From NCBI RefSeq assembly GCF_027475565.1, contig NC_069389.1, positions 27,391,047 through 27,455,046 on the forward strand: DNA of 64,000 nucleotides, read 5' to 3'. The DNA is from Acinonyx jubatus (Eukaryota > Chordata > Mammalia > Carnivora > Felidae). The notes beneath the pieces are model-generated. The model searched no databases and was not told where the DNA came from. It was given only the letters and a program-made list of their open reading frames with translations. Below are positions 12,791 through 24,360 of the stretch, piece after piece. The first letter of the stretch is position 1; each line of letters begins with the position of its first letter. The translations under genes and the position numbers were made by a program.

Positions 12791-14354
12791 TCAGTCTGGC
12801 ATCTTCCTGGAAGGTGATTCTAGCTAAACATATTCTATTTACCAAACAATGATTAAATTGATTCTATTCCTTAACTGGAGACTAGAAAAAATTACTACAG
12901 AAATGGCAGTAACTATTATGATCACAATCTAGGAGACAAAGAATCTTGACTTATTTGATTTCTTTCTGAACTCTTGTGATATGTTACCACAGAACTGAAG
13001 CTGAGAGGGAGAAACTTTATAAGCAGCTACCTCCTGGTTCATTTCCCTTAGCAACAATTATTAGGTTTTTATATTCACAAGTCTGTTTACTAAAGAACAT
13101 TCTGTCTCTAAGAAAATTATTTATGTTCCCAAATTCTCCAAGGATGTTGCATTAGCAGCTGACAATCTTTGTTGTTATTTCAAGGCAAAGAAAAAAAAAT
13201 ATCTATGTGGCAATTATGCAAAGAGGATGTTTCCTCCTTAGTCTGAAAATTAATTGGTTGTCATTATGTGATAGGAGCAAATATACCAAAAAATGAGTAA
13301 TGGAATATCAAATCTAGGTTCAGACGTTATTTTACATGCAGTGATGACAGCTCTGTGGTTACTTTCCTCGTGAAGCAATGTTTTATTTTAAGAAAATCCA
13401 AAGTAACAAAATCATGCTAGTACAGTGAAGCTTTTCCCAATTTTTTTTTTTTCCTGAAGAACACTAGTCCTTCACAACCACTCGCGCAGGAATCCTATCA
13501 TAAAACCGAAATGAAATTTCCCCTTTTGTACTGCAACTATCCAGATGTGAAAGTCTGCAGAATCTATTCCCCTTGTAGAAATTCATAATCACATTTGCAT
13601 ATCAAAAGCCCTGCCAAGTTCTGGAGTAAGGGAACTTTGCTTAATTCAGTGTTTCTCAAACTTAGTGAGACGCTAGATATTTTTCTTTGTTTTGGATGAC
13701 TTCCACCATATTTCAGGAAGCACTGAGTTCAAGCGTGGTACCTTCTACTTTTTACACATGTCCTTCGATAAATGTAATTAACTTCATTTACATTTTTTGA
13801 CTGTAAAATGACAATGAAAATAATACTCAAGAGGCGTTATTCATGGAAACAGACTAGATATATGTGAAAGCTGTTTATAAAGGTAAAGTTCGATTCAACT
13901 TCAAACAATTTTTAAGTTAGCGGAGGAAAGCTCACATTAGGAAAGTGCTGTCGTCTTACAAAATTACCACATATGGACTAATTTATATAATATATTTCTT
14001 TGGCACTTAAAGTAAATCTACTAAAAATTAATTTTCTATCAATTCTTCAAGAACTTGTATATTTTAGAAATGTGTACTTCTAACATTATTAACATATCTT
14101 ATTGCAATTTACTCTGATAAACTAAAAGCTATCCTTCACAATATAGTAATTCCCTTTTCTTCTAGAGAATCCCAATAGAAATGAATACTTATACGAAGTA
14201 TTAAAATATCTTTAAAATACCAAAAAAAAAACCCCTATTAAGTATTACCTGTCCAGATTATACATCAACACTCTATGAAATGCTTATTTGTCACTAAATG
14301 GAAGGATGTCTACGCTACAGCACCCTCATAAGAGTCTAGGTGAAAAATAGCCCA

Positions 14355-14885
14355 TGAAGAAACAATGCATATATAAAGGCCCTGAAATGGAAACGGTGTC
14401 GGTGGGTTTAAGTATGGAGAGAAATGTTGTGCCTCTGTGACAGAAAAATGGCAAAAAGGGAGATAAAGTTGGAATATTAGGGTAGGCAGGAATCAAATCG
14501 TATAGGATTTGAGCTCACAGGATTGCACTGAAAGGGTAATGAGCAGCAGGGGCTTGATAGAATCTCACTCATGCTTTAGGAGCAGTCTGGCTTCACCAGA
14601 AAGATCATAGCGGAGGTGGGGAAAGGCTGGAAGCAAAGATTAGGGGCGGCTGAAGTAACTCAGATGAGAGATGATTATGCTGTAGACTAGGGTTTCCACA
14701 ATGCAGATACTAAGGAGTGGTCTGATTAAAGCTGTATTGTGTGGGAAGAACCAAGAGAATTTGAAATGAATTACATGGGTAATACATGAGAAAAGACCAA
14801 TTGTGCATAATGTCTGGGTTTTTGACGGAAGTGACAGGGTAATTTACCAGGGAGCTTGGTAGGAGCCAAATTACATGGAGGACAC
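14355..14885 (-). repeat. L2 relic, minus strand
   Basis: Landmarks of reversed L2 sequence: aaaggccctgaaatggaaac, ggcaggaatcaaatcgta, aggagcagtctggcttcacc and gatgagagatgattatgctg. About 530 bp. Boundaries approximate. Confidence 0.62.
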
Positions 14886-15299
14886 AACCAGTTAATTCTT
14901 CACTCGGTTATGTTTGACATATCTGTTAGGCACCCAAAAGAAGAAGGCGAATAAAGAGTTCTTAGATATAAAATGTTGATTATCAGCATTATTTACTTGT
15001 TATTTGAAGCCACAGGATACTCAGGGCGAGTGGAATTGTTGTATTTAAGAAAAGGAACATTCCTTCTCCAACTTTTGCTCAGACGTGTGCATTATTTTTG
15101 CTCCCATTCCTATGACAGGTCATGTATATACATACACCTATTCCAAAGGTTTACTATGTTTTTTGTTTCTGTTTTGTTTTTGTTTTTGCTTCCTAGAAAC
15201 ATGATAATTGACAGTAATTCGCACTGAAAACATTAGGCGCAAACCTTATACTTGTTGTGACCTTCCAGAATGAGCCTTTTGTTTATTGTATTCTCCTGT

Positions 15300-16860
15300 A
15301 AATTGAGTTCAATCACTTCTACATTGTCCTAGCACTGCATGTTTTCCTTTGCTGTGCTTGCTACAATTTTAGTGGCTGAGTACAAGATTTAATGAAAAGA
15401 AATCCTTCTTTATGTATAGTATTCTATACAGCTTTATATAGCTTGCTCCTTCTATCTGGCTTCATGCTCCTTTTTTATACTAGAACATTTAGTAATTCAG
15501 CAAGAATATATAGCTAATAGATTCTCACAGTTTTTGTTGATCTAAAAATACTTGTATGTCTGAAAATATTTTGTCTTCACTCTTGAGTCACAGTTTACAG
15601 GACATGAAGATATTAGTCTGTTGTCTTTTAATATCTATTGTTGATGCAAAGTCTACGGTCAATTTTGTCACCCCGTAGGTATTCTTTCTTTGGTCCTCAG
15701 TAGCTTTTATAATACCTTCCTCATCAATGATGTTCTGAGTTTCATTCAAACCTAGTTAGGTGTGACTTGTTCGTACATACTCCAGACTGGCTGACCTTTA
15801 TTCAACCTGAGGACCCAAGTAAAGTGAGATTTATTCAATTTTGTTAAATGTCAGTCATTTATATAAAATATTCTGTATTTCCCAGGCTCTCTACTTTTTC
15901 AGTCTGGAAATCTTTTCAGGCATATATTTGAGTTTTTTTATTCCATTCTCTGCATCTACCAGTATTTTCAGCAAAGCAAAATTATCCTCAGCATTGCTCA
16001 ATTAATGCATTCATTTTTCTTCTCTAATGAATCCACTATTTAAAAAGTTCTATGGGTTATTATTTTAGTAATTATATTTTAATCTCTGGACCTGTTATTA
16101 TTTCCAATCTTCCTTTTCCCTATGCAAAATGGTTCGCGTTTATTGTAGGAATTCCATTCCATTCTTTTTAAAAATATTTTTGAACATTAAAAAAATACAA
16201 CACTTTAAAAAGTTTAAACACTTATGTTTAAAAAATTTTTGAGAGAGAGAGAGAGACAGCACACAGGTGGGGGAGAAGGGCATAGGGAAAGAGAGAGAGA
16301 AGCTTAAACAGGTTCCATGCTCAGCACAGAGTCCAACGGAGGGCTCCACCCCACGATCCTGGGATCATGACCTGAGCTGAAATCAAGAGTCAGACGCTCA
16401 ACCAGCTGAACCACCCCGGCACTCCATAAACACTTATTTTAATGTCCTTTCCTGATTGTTGTCTTATGTCTAATTTCCTCAGATGTGCATTCTTTTATTT
16501 TTTGGCATCTGTTAATATAATTTATGAAAAGAATTTTTTCTTAACCATTATAATTTTAGTCTGTGACCTAATTTTGCTTAGGAGTTCCACACCAGCCCTG
16601 GATTGTGGTGGTACTTTGTGCAATTTTTTGGCTGCATGATCTTGATCTCTGGGAGATTAACTTTCAAATGCTACAATTATGCTTAATAAAAATTACACAT
16701 AAGTTTCCATTAAGAAATTTTCAAAGCCTTCGGTTTTTTTCTTACCTCTTTCTCTACCTTTCTGTAGGAGATAGGAATTTAGACAGGGTACTATGGACGT
16801 GTTTATGGGGAATTATGCCTTCATGGGGTACAATCACCAGCTTTGCATGAAATTTCCTGC
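15300..16860. repeat. T-rich old L1-like sequence, third block
   Basis: Contains tgtctgaaaatattttgtct, agtctgttgtcttttaatat and ttctttctttggtcctcag, which recall L1M-type 3' regions. It is interrupted by the CAN-SINE at 16226-16426. Family not certain. Confidence 0.4.
16226..16426 (-). mobile_element. CAN-SINE, minus strand, older carnivore type
   Basis: T-rich and GAGA tail on the left, head ccagctgaaccaccccggca on the right. It carries acgatcctgggatcatgacc, a body more like the general carnivore/caniform form than the felid form seen elsewhere. The 11-bp duplication taaacacttat lies at 16215-16225 and 16427-16437. Confidence 0.88.
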
Positions 16861-17084
16861 AAATACTTTGTGACTCTACATAAAACTACCTGTTCAAGGA
16901 TTATGGAATCTACTCTGTAACCTACATTGAACAAAATATATCTATCTGTTGCTAATAACATTATAAATCTCTCTCTCTATATTATATATATATTAAAAAA
17001 ATTAAAAATCATGTCCCTCTTCCAGTATCAACTGAAAGAAGAAGAAAGAAAATTTGAAGCCACTGAGCCCTTATAATACAGGAG

Positions 17085-17275
17085 GTGTTTTACAAATACC
17101 GCCATATTTCATTATCACAAAAGTCCATATTCCCATGACACAGATGAGAGACATCAGGCTGAGAGATATTTACCCATGAGCATACAGTTAGCAGACAGAG
17201 TAACTGGGATACATATTCTGGGCGGTTCACCCCAGAAAGTGGCCTTTTTACTAGGCCACGCAGGTGTTACGAAAC
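17085..17275 (-). repeat. MIR, minus strand
   Basis: Reversed MIR order: tttcattatcacaaaagtcc, gacacagatgagagacatca, ggctgagagatatttaccca, then acagttagcagacagagtaa. Diverged but collinear with the MIR consensus as I remember it. Confidence 0.65.
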
Positions 17276-19415
17276 ATCCTACGGAGAAATTCCTTATGTT
17301 CAGTTTACAATCATCGCTCTGTCTTCAATGAGCAGCCAGGTCTCAAGACAACAGGAAGCATATTAGAAATGTCTTCTATTCCTAACTAGGACTGGGGCTT
17401 CAACCTCCTGAATACTCGGATTCCTCCCAATCTGTTTTCCCTTCTCTACGGTCTCTCGGATTGTCCTGAGGACCATCATCTGGTGACCCTTGGTACTCTG
17501 CTTTGGTCTACATGTCTGTCTGGCCCAGGGCTGCCTGATGGTTCCCTCAAAGTTCTAGGCCTTGCCTGAGCTTTATGATGACCATATGTAGCTCCGACAT
17601 GGACATATTTCCTGAAGTGCACAAAGTGTGCACTGCTTAGTCCATTTTTGAGCCTTTATCTCTGAAATAAGGAAAATAAACTTCACATTTTAAACACAGC
17701 TCTCAACTGTTAGGCACGTCATAGTACCACCTGCAATCTTGAATTGCTACTCCTAAGATATGAAAGACTAACTGAAAATCGCTGCATCAAACAAAGTCTA
17801 GAATTTACATCTAGAGAGAACAGAAAGGGACATTGGGGAGAATGAAAGATGAGAGCAAGAGAAAAAGAACCAGGGAGCAGTAAAGAAAGAATACTGAAGT
17901 TATGACTACCTGTGCAGGATCGGGGCCACTGTAGGATTATTCCAAACACAACTCCTGGTTAAGCTGTTCACTCGTGGCTAATCTCAAATGGCCTCAGTGT
18001 ATGAAAATTGGGTAAGATGACTCTAACCAAGTTGCAGACATGTGAAATCAGTTTTTCGATATATATGAGTAATCAGTGGAATAAAAAGATACATCTTGGA
18101 TCTCTCCCTATCACCTTGTAGTCCTAATTAAAATTCAAAGCCAAATATAACTGTAGTATTAAATTGATTAGTCTTCATACGTATTGTTATTGCTTCTGTG
18201 ATCACAGAAAACCAGAGTTCACGTAAAAATATTTTCCCATCCCAGGCACCTTGTGAATTTTGGATCTCTCAGATATAAAATCAAGAAGAAAGTTTAAGAG
18301 GAAATGTATCATAGCATTTTAGTATGATTTTTAAAACGGTATGCTGGTTCAAAAAAATCCTTACTTGATTTTACCAACCACCATTACGCTTTACAAATAC
18401 GTGTTAAGAGTCCTTTTATGTATGAAGGCATAATGACACTTTGAGTGGGTGGTTTGTGGAGATTTTTGATCTTGTGTCTATTTAACTATAAAATGTTAAT
18501 AACTTACCTGGACCAGGTTCTAAAAAAATTAATCCTGCATATATGATTTGTGAAGATATGGGAAAATTGGAATGGAGAAATTAGTTAGTAGTCAGATAAA
18601 TCAAAGCAAGAGACTTGTCCCTGAATGATCTATTAAATTGAGAGAAAATATTTTACTTGAATTTTCTTTATGGTTGCTTAATCTTTCAATTCATTTTGTA
18701 TCCATACACACAGGCTTTCTGTTAGTGTAAGCTTCAGTGATTTATGACATATTATGTTCATAACATCTAACAGGAAGGATAATAGGCTGAAATGTGCAAT
18801 CAGCTGGAATTGGACTTCAAGTGTAATATAGTCGCAATATATTATATTACTTCTTCCAATTTCTCAGAATATTCAGTGGCTATTAAATCTTAGGGTACTG
18901 GGTGTCATCAAAGGCAGTGTATTCATGGATTTTTCTAATGTGTAAATACAATCAACAATAATATGCAGTGTATTTTCCCTTGGTTAATAAGCAGCATTAA
19001 CAAAATTGTACATTTATAAAATAAAGTTACGTCATCTAAGGCATATTTTTTAAATATGCCAAATTAAATGGAATCAACCCATAAGAAATTCCCAAAAAAG
19101 TCTCATCTGAAGGTTGAAACCAGCGAAATTGTCATTTACATAGGTCAAAAATGATGGAATATCTGTGGGTTTCATGTGATTCAACCCAACCGAATAATAA
19201 ATCCTTATTTCCCAGACTTTGACACACTTGTCTTGTAAGGAGCATTATTTTTGCAAAATTACATAGCAGTAACCATTCCTCTTCACGTTATGGTATCTCA
19301 GAATCGGAACAAAAATATTTTTTGAAAAATTCTATGGTTTATACCTTATTACCAAAAAAAGAACTATGAAGACCAAGCTTATGATTATGAATTGCCTTTT
19401 TAAAAATAAAATCAC

Positions 19416-19640
19416 GGGGTGCCTGGGTGGCGCAGTCGGTTAAGCGTCCGACTTCGGCCAGGTCGCGATCTCACGGTCCGTGAGTTCGAGCCCCGTGTCA
19501 GGCTCTGGGCTGATGGCTCAGAGCCTGAAGCCTGTTTCCGATTCTGTGTCTCCCTCTCTCTCTGCCCCTCCCCTGTTCATGCTCTGTCTCTCTCTGTCCC
19601 CCCCAAAAAAAATAAACGTTGAAAAAAAAATTAAAAAAAA
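19416..19640 (+). mobile_element. CAN-SINE, young felid subfamily
   Basis: Nearly consensus head ggggtgcctgggtggcgcag, then tcggttaagcgtccgacttc, ggtccgtgagttcgagcccc, ggctctgggctgatggctca and cctgtttccgattctgtgtc, with a long A-rich tail. Perfect 14-bp duplication aaaaataaaatcac at 19402-19415 and 19641-19654. It is the least diverged SINE here, 0.67 kb from exon 41 and antisense to the transcript. Confidence 0.95.
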
Positions 19641-20313
19641 AAAAATAAAATCACAAACTTTCCATTCAGTTGTTTAAAAGAACGGTTGCTCCTTTTCCCT
19701 TTGGCTTGTAATATTTCAGTAGTCACAATATTTGATATTATCCAATCTGCTGTCAGTTATAAGCCATCTTATTAGGCAGCCAAGTCTAAAAAGCCTTTTA
19801 ACCCATTAAGTAGCTAGGGCAGATACAAGGACTAAACTACTATTCTTGAAGTCAATGACATAAGATTGTTATGCAAGTTGATATAAGAAGATGGTTCACA
19901 AGAGATTTATTGTTTACTATATATACATTAAGAAAGTAAAATTAGCATGGGATGGTCTCAGGAGAGCAATACATATTTTTGGATCAGACACTGAAATAAA
20001 GTAAATGTATGATCAATTGACAAATTCACATTGCCAATGTTATGAAAAAAATGATGTGGCAAAACAAATTAAGATGTAGTTTTCATTTTTGATAAAGGGG
20101 CGGTTTCCTCCGTGCTGTTAATTTCTTGTGTTTTTAATCTGAAAACTTAACCGCTAGTTGTTGCCGAAGCCCCAAGCGAGGGCAAACTACTCACTTGCAG
20201 AATGCATATTAGAAGCCTGAAATTGCACCCAGGTTGTCTTTTCCTGTTAGTTGGCCTCTGTTATTAGAGTAGTAGTTGCAAACACATATGTGGGTTTGCC
20301 AGTAACAACTCAC

Positions 20314-20496
20314 AATTTGTGCAAAGTTGAGTCTTCGAAACTGAGCAAATTTGCTCTCAATTTCCCGCCAGCGCTTGCTGAGCTGGATCTGAGTTGGCTC
20401 CACTGCCATTGCGGCCCCATCCTCAGACAAGCCCTCAGCTTGCCTACGCACTGCATTCAGCTCCTCTTTCTTCTTCTGCAATTCACGATCAATTTC
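20314..20496 (-). CDS. DMD: Dystrophin exon 41 (spectrin repeat R15, helices B-C)
   Basis: A 183-bp, 61-codon exon, phase 0. It starts EIDRELQKKKEELNAV and ends SKFAQFRRLNFAQI. The acceptor is ggttttgctcaatag and the donor is gtgagttgt, close to consensus. SKRWREIESKFAQFRRL is the helix-C tryptophan segment closing R15. In human the next exon (42) begins the short non-repeat insertion before R16; exon 42 is not in this window. It appears identical to human exon 41 from memory. It is the 3'-most coding exon here, followed by at least 20.3 kb of intron 41. Confidence 0.97.
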
Positions 20497-21363
20497 CTAT
20501 TGAGCAAAACCAATACAGGGCCCAGGGCAGTTAGCTAACCACATCAACCAACCTGCAAGCAGCACATACTTCTCTCAGAAATCTCCTAGGCTGTTGTCAT
20601 TTTATTGTCATTTCCCGTAATTTACAAATATGGAAGCCATCACTGTCATCTTCACCCAAGAATCCAAATGGTATTTCAGTTATCTTTTGAATGCTCAGTT
20701 TTAGATATGCTCCCTAAGAAAATATTTAAATTGATCTAACATTTTTCTTTCTTCTCAATTCCTCTAGTGTTTTGGGGGTTGACCCAAACTGAAGTGACTA
20801 CTCATTACTGATTAGGGACCATCCACATAGAATATAATTTAGAGGGTGAGTGGCTATTTATTTTCTTTTTTAAAAGTTTTGAGGAACTCAACAGAGAATG
20901 AAGCAAAATAAAAAGTGTAAAATAATAACAGGAAAAAAAAACATCTTCAGACAATATGCAAATAAATCTATACAGATTTGACACTGATGTGTGAAGATGC
21001 TCTGATGAAATGAATGTGCTAACATGAGAAAGAAGCCGTCCATATACCGATAAGTCATTTGTTCATCTGGAACAAAGATACACAGAGTCAATTACAATTT
21101 TACCAGGAAACATACGACATTTCTTAACTCATTTTACATTGTCTAAAAATAAAACATTTTATTCATTCAACAGTAGGTCAATTGAAAAACACTTAATACA
21201 GTACATTTACTAAAACAACACACAATACGAGGAAATGCAGCAAATCAGAGAGCACGCTAAAAGAGGAAACAGCAACAATTTCAAATATCATCCACCCATG
21301 TTAAGGTAAAGAAATTAAACTATAGCAATAAAATCTAGTATTGACATTCTAAAACAACATTAC
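20497..21363 (-). other. DMD: Intron 40 (867 bp)
   Basis: Short AT-rich intron between gtaatgttg and ggttttgctcaatag. No repeat or conserved element is recognised. Confidence 0.95.
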
Positions 21364-21516
21364 CTTTATTTTCCTTTCATCTCTGGGTTCAGGTAGGCTG
21401 GCTAATTTTTTTTCAATGTCATCCAAGCATTTCAGGAGATCATCAGCCTGCCTCTTGTACTGATACCACTGGTGAGAAATTTCTAGAGCCTTTTTTCTTC
21501 TTTGAGACCTCAAATC
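21364..21516 (-). CDS. DMD: Dystrophin exon 40 (spectrin repeat R15, helix A)
   Basis: A 153-bp, 51-codon exon in phase 0. It starts DLRSQRRKKALEISH and ends LASLPEPRDERKIK. The acceptor is atctgcaccatgaacag, which is purine-interrupted and weak-looking; the donor is gtaatgttg. SHQWYQYKRQADDLL contains the helix-A tryptophan of spectrin repeat R15, preceded by the very basic SQRRKK. Translation agrees with human exon 40 from memory. It is only 867 bp from exon 41. It has no usable methionine start and so would be missed by a plain ORF search. Confidence 0.97.
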
Positions 21517-24222
21517 CTGTTCATGGTGCAGATATTATTACAATATCAATATATATGTATCGGACACTTCTGGCTGCAGTTATTTAAAAATACTGAATCC
21601 CTCATCTTCTTGTACAGCTTTACTTAAATTCACATTTAAATGCTAAATATACAAATAGATGATTAAAGTATTTTCTCCTGGCATGTTCAAATTTGTTGAG
21701 AAATCTCATATTTAATTGAGTAAATGAGTCAACTATATTATCATGTAGTCTATGTGAAACAGTTTAGTATATGAATACAAATGAATTAACTAGATATTTG
21801 CGCCCATTTAATGAGTTTATATTTGACTTTTAAAACAGATAAAAAATCTAAAATTTAGATCTTCAGCCCCGGGTTCGTCAATAAAAGTTTAAGTTTACAT
21901 AGCCAAGCAACTACATTCACGGTTTTAGAAACCCCTGCAAAAAGTTTCATAGGCCGTGAATGTTTTGTGATTAGAAATATAAAATCATCTGAGTTATCAT
22001 GTAAATTGTTTTGAGCTCTCCCTCTCTCTATATATATAGATAGATAGAGAGAAGTGTGAAAGATATATCTGTGAGTGTACATGAAAATGACAACTATTAC
22101 AAAAATGCTTTCTCTTTTGAGGCTTGCATGGCCAACTTTTTTTATTATATCATCTCATGTTCCAAATGCAAAATGATGAATTAGTTAAAAAAGACAAGGG
22201 AAAGTGCATGGCTTCCAATCAACCAGATGAGATAAATAAGGGCAACTGCTTAATAAATCAACAAAGGGGGGAAATTAATCATCTTGTTCCTTACAAGCTC
22301 ACCCAATGTCTTCCCCGATCAATTGAATTTGTTATAATGCCATTATATGGTAACACAAGGGAACATAAGAGCTCAGAATACAGCTTTCATTTCTTCAGAA
22401 CAGTAGCAATTAGGGTTTCATGTACAGATTTAACTGGAGCAAAAGAAAATAATGAATATCAAAGAATTGCTGAAATATTCATTGCTTTGGAACGTTCTGA
22501 CCTTCTTTGAAGTATTTCATAAGGACTAGAACTGGAGCCCTTTGGAAGGATAATATAGTTACTGAATTTGATGGTGTAGAGTAGTTTGGCAGGTGGAATA
22601 CATTTTCAAAACCGCTTTTAATATTTATTTGCAAGAGTGATCTAAATTTCGTTCTCCATTTGGTTTAAAACTGAGGATGTAAAATTTACTGCCGTTTACA
22701 TTTTTAGATGAATTTCTAAACCTCCTGTGGAGGTAATAAACGCCTGGGATGAGCCAGATGGAATGCTGCTTTTTTCAAAGGTACCAAGATACAGCCACGT
22801 GAACAAGAGCTGAGCCATGTCTTTTTCGTGACACGACTCAAATCTTGGCCAAGAGAAAGGGCTTGTGGTCATAAAATCTGAAACTCCTCTCATTCCCTAA
22901 GCACAAGGTGCTGTGTAATGTGTAAAGATATTTAGAGACATTATATAGATCTCTTTAGAGATATGCCAGATAACCATTAAACACTGCTGTTCAGTAGGAC
23001 ACGTATCATCATATGACCAGTGTAGATGCTTCTGAAAGCTTGGTCACAGTTGGGAGTGTGTGAATTACACAGCTTTCTGATTTTTCTGAGCACATTATGG
23101 CTTGCTCTTGCACTCCCTCAAGGAAGAGGCCTTTTCTATTTACTATATGTATCAGCAGTTACCTTCAGAACACCTGCTGGCCAATTAGACTTTCCTTGTG
23201 GATTCCTTGCAGGCACAATATTGTGTAATTACATTCTCAGCAGTGTTTATTTGGTTGTCTGACTATATGGGGAAAGGTTTTATGCTCTTATTTGCATAGT
23301 GAAAGCAGACTTCATCCACCTAGTAGGTGGATCTACCCACATAGCTACATAGCTCTATACGAGTGATTTACAATGAAAAGCTTGGCAATTAACAGTATTA
23401 GAAAATCAGCCATGCATGCCAATACGGAATATTGAAAAGCACATTAAAAAAATAAAAGGTTATTTCACAAAACTCTTCACATGTCCAGTCTCATGTCAAG
23501 AACTTCCTAATTATTATTATAGAAAAAAAAAAAAAAAACAACCCTATTCTGTCCTTTCTGCACAAAGCCATGTGAATCACATGGGGGTTGAAGCTATCCC
23601 CTATCGCTGGTTAATATGAGAGGGCCAGTTTCTCTTCAAGGACATTAAGATTCTTTTTGAGGATTCCTATATAAATGAAATTAGACTCTGTAGATGCTTA
23701 GTCAGTTGCAAAGAGCGACTCTCTTCAAGGCAAAATGAAGTTAATTGAAAAAAATTAAGTAGAATTCCAGGCCTTACTAAATGCATATTAGGTTACCAAA
23801 AGACTGGACCTACTTTAAGTAAAATCAGTAAACTATAGGAAGCAGAAAACCTGAAAAAATATAAATTGGTTATTCTGGCAGTTAACCAGGTTTTGCAAGA
23901 CAGACGTAAAAATATCATTAAAAAAACTGTATTAGAAAATTAAATGTATAAACACTGTGACTGAAGCATGTTAATATTTTTCAATCACTACCCAGAAAAA
24001 TCTAAGCAAAAAGCCCACAAATTTTTAAGTAATACATCTTTCAAAATCAAAGACACCACTCAAAAATGTTAAATAAAGCACACACACTGAAACAGGAAAA
24101 AAAACGTATCTCTGGGGACTAAGATTCTTAAGCAGATTTTATTGATGCACAATATAGTTTACCCTACATATGAAAGAAAAAAAACCCACAGGCAAGGTAT
24201 ATTATAATTTTAGCTCTAATAC
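21517..24222 (-). other. DMD: Intron 39 (2.7 kb)
   Basis: AT-rich, with a short ATAG/AGAG tract near 22027-22052 and a 16-A run at 23523-23538. I recognise no mobile element. The 128-codon plus-strand frame at 22124-22510 is judged fortuitous. Confidence 0.9.
23523..23538 (+). repeat. A16 tract
   Basis: Sixteen consecutive A in intron 39, with no SINE body attached. Confidence 0.95.
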
Positions 24223-24360
24223 CTTGAGAGCATTATGTTTTGTCTGTAACAGCTGCTGTTTTATCTTTATTTCCTCTCGCTTTCTCTCATCTGTGATTCT
24301 TTGTTGTAAGTTGTCTCCTCTTTGCAACAATTCTTTTACAGTACCCTCATTGTCTTCACT
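24223..24360 (-). CDS. DMD: Dystrophin exon 39 (spectrin repeat R14, helices B-C)
   Basis: A 138-bp, 46-codon exon, phase 0. It starts with codons for SEDNEGTVKELLQRG and ends LLQTKHNALK. The acceptor is gttgtttttaatcag and the donor is gtattagag. The segment is strongly charged and helical (ITDERKREEIKIKQQ) and finishes R14, one of the shortest repeats in the rod. The first codon is AGT (Ser); in human I recall Asn here. The rest agrees with my memory of the human sequence. Confidence 0.97.

Larger units (their letters stand above)
1..20313 (-). other. DMD: Intron 41 (5' part, >20 kb)
   Basis: Begins at the exon 41 donor and runs off the window. It is repeat-rich: eight CAN-SINEs, three large L2 relics in antisense orientation relative to the window, MIR pieces, and long T-rich L1-like stretches between 10.3 and 16.9 kb. 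2710-5700, 6370-7590, 13000-14350 and 17300-19400 are AT-rich stretches where I see nothing nameable. Confidence 0.9.

Noticed and set aside
19416..19500. tRNA gene-like heads
   Set aside because: The tRNA similarity belongs to the SINE promoter region. No intact cloverleaf free of SINE context is present.
22124..22510. 128-codon plus-strand frame in intron 39
   Set aside because: The longest methionine-initiated frame in the window, but AT-rich codons, no recognisable domain, antisense to DMD and no promoter seen.
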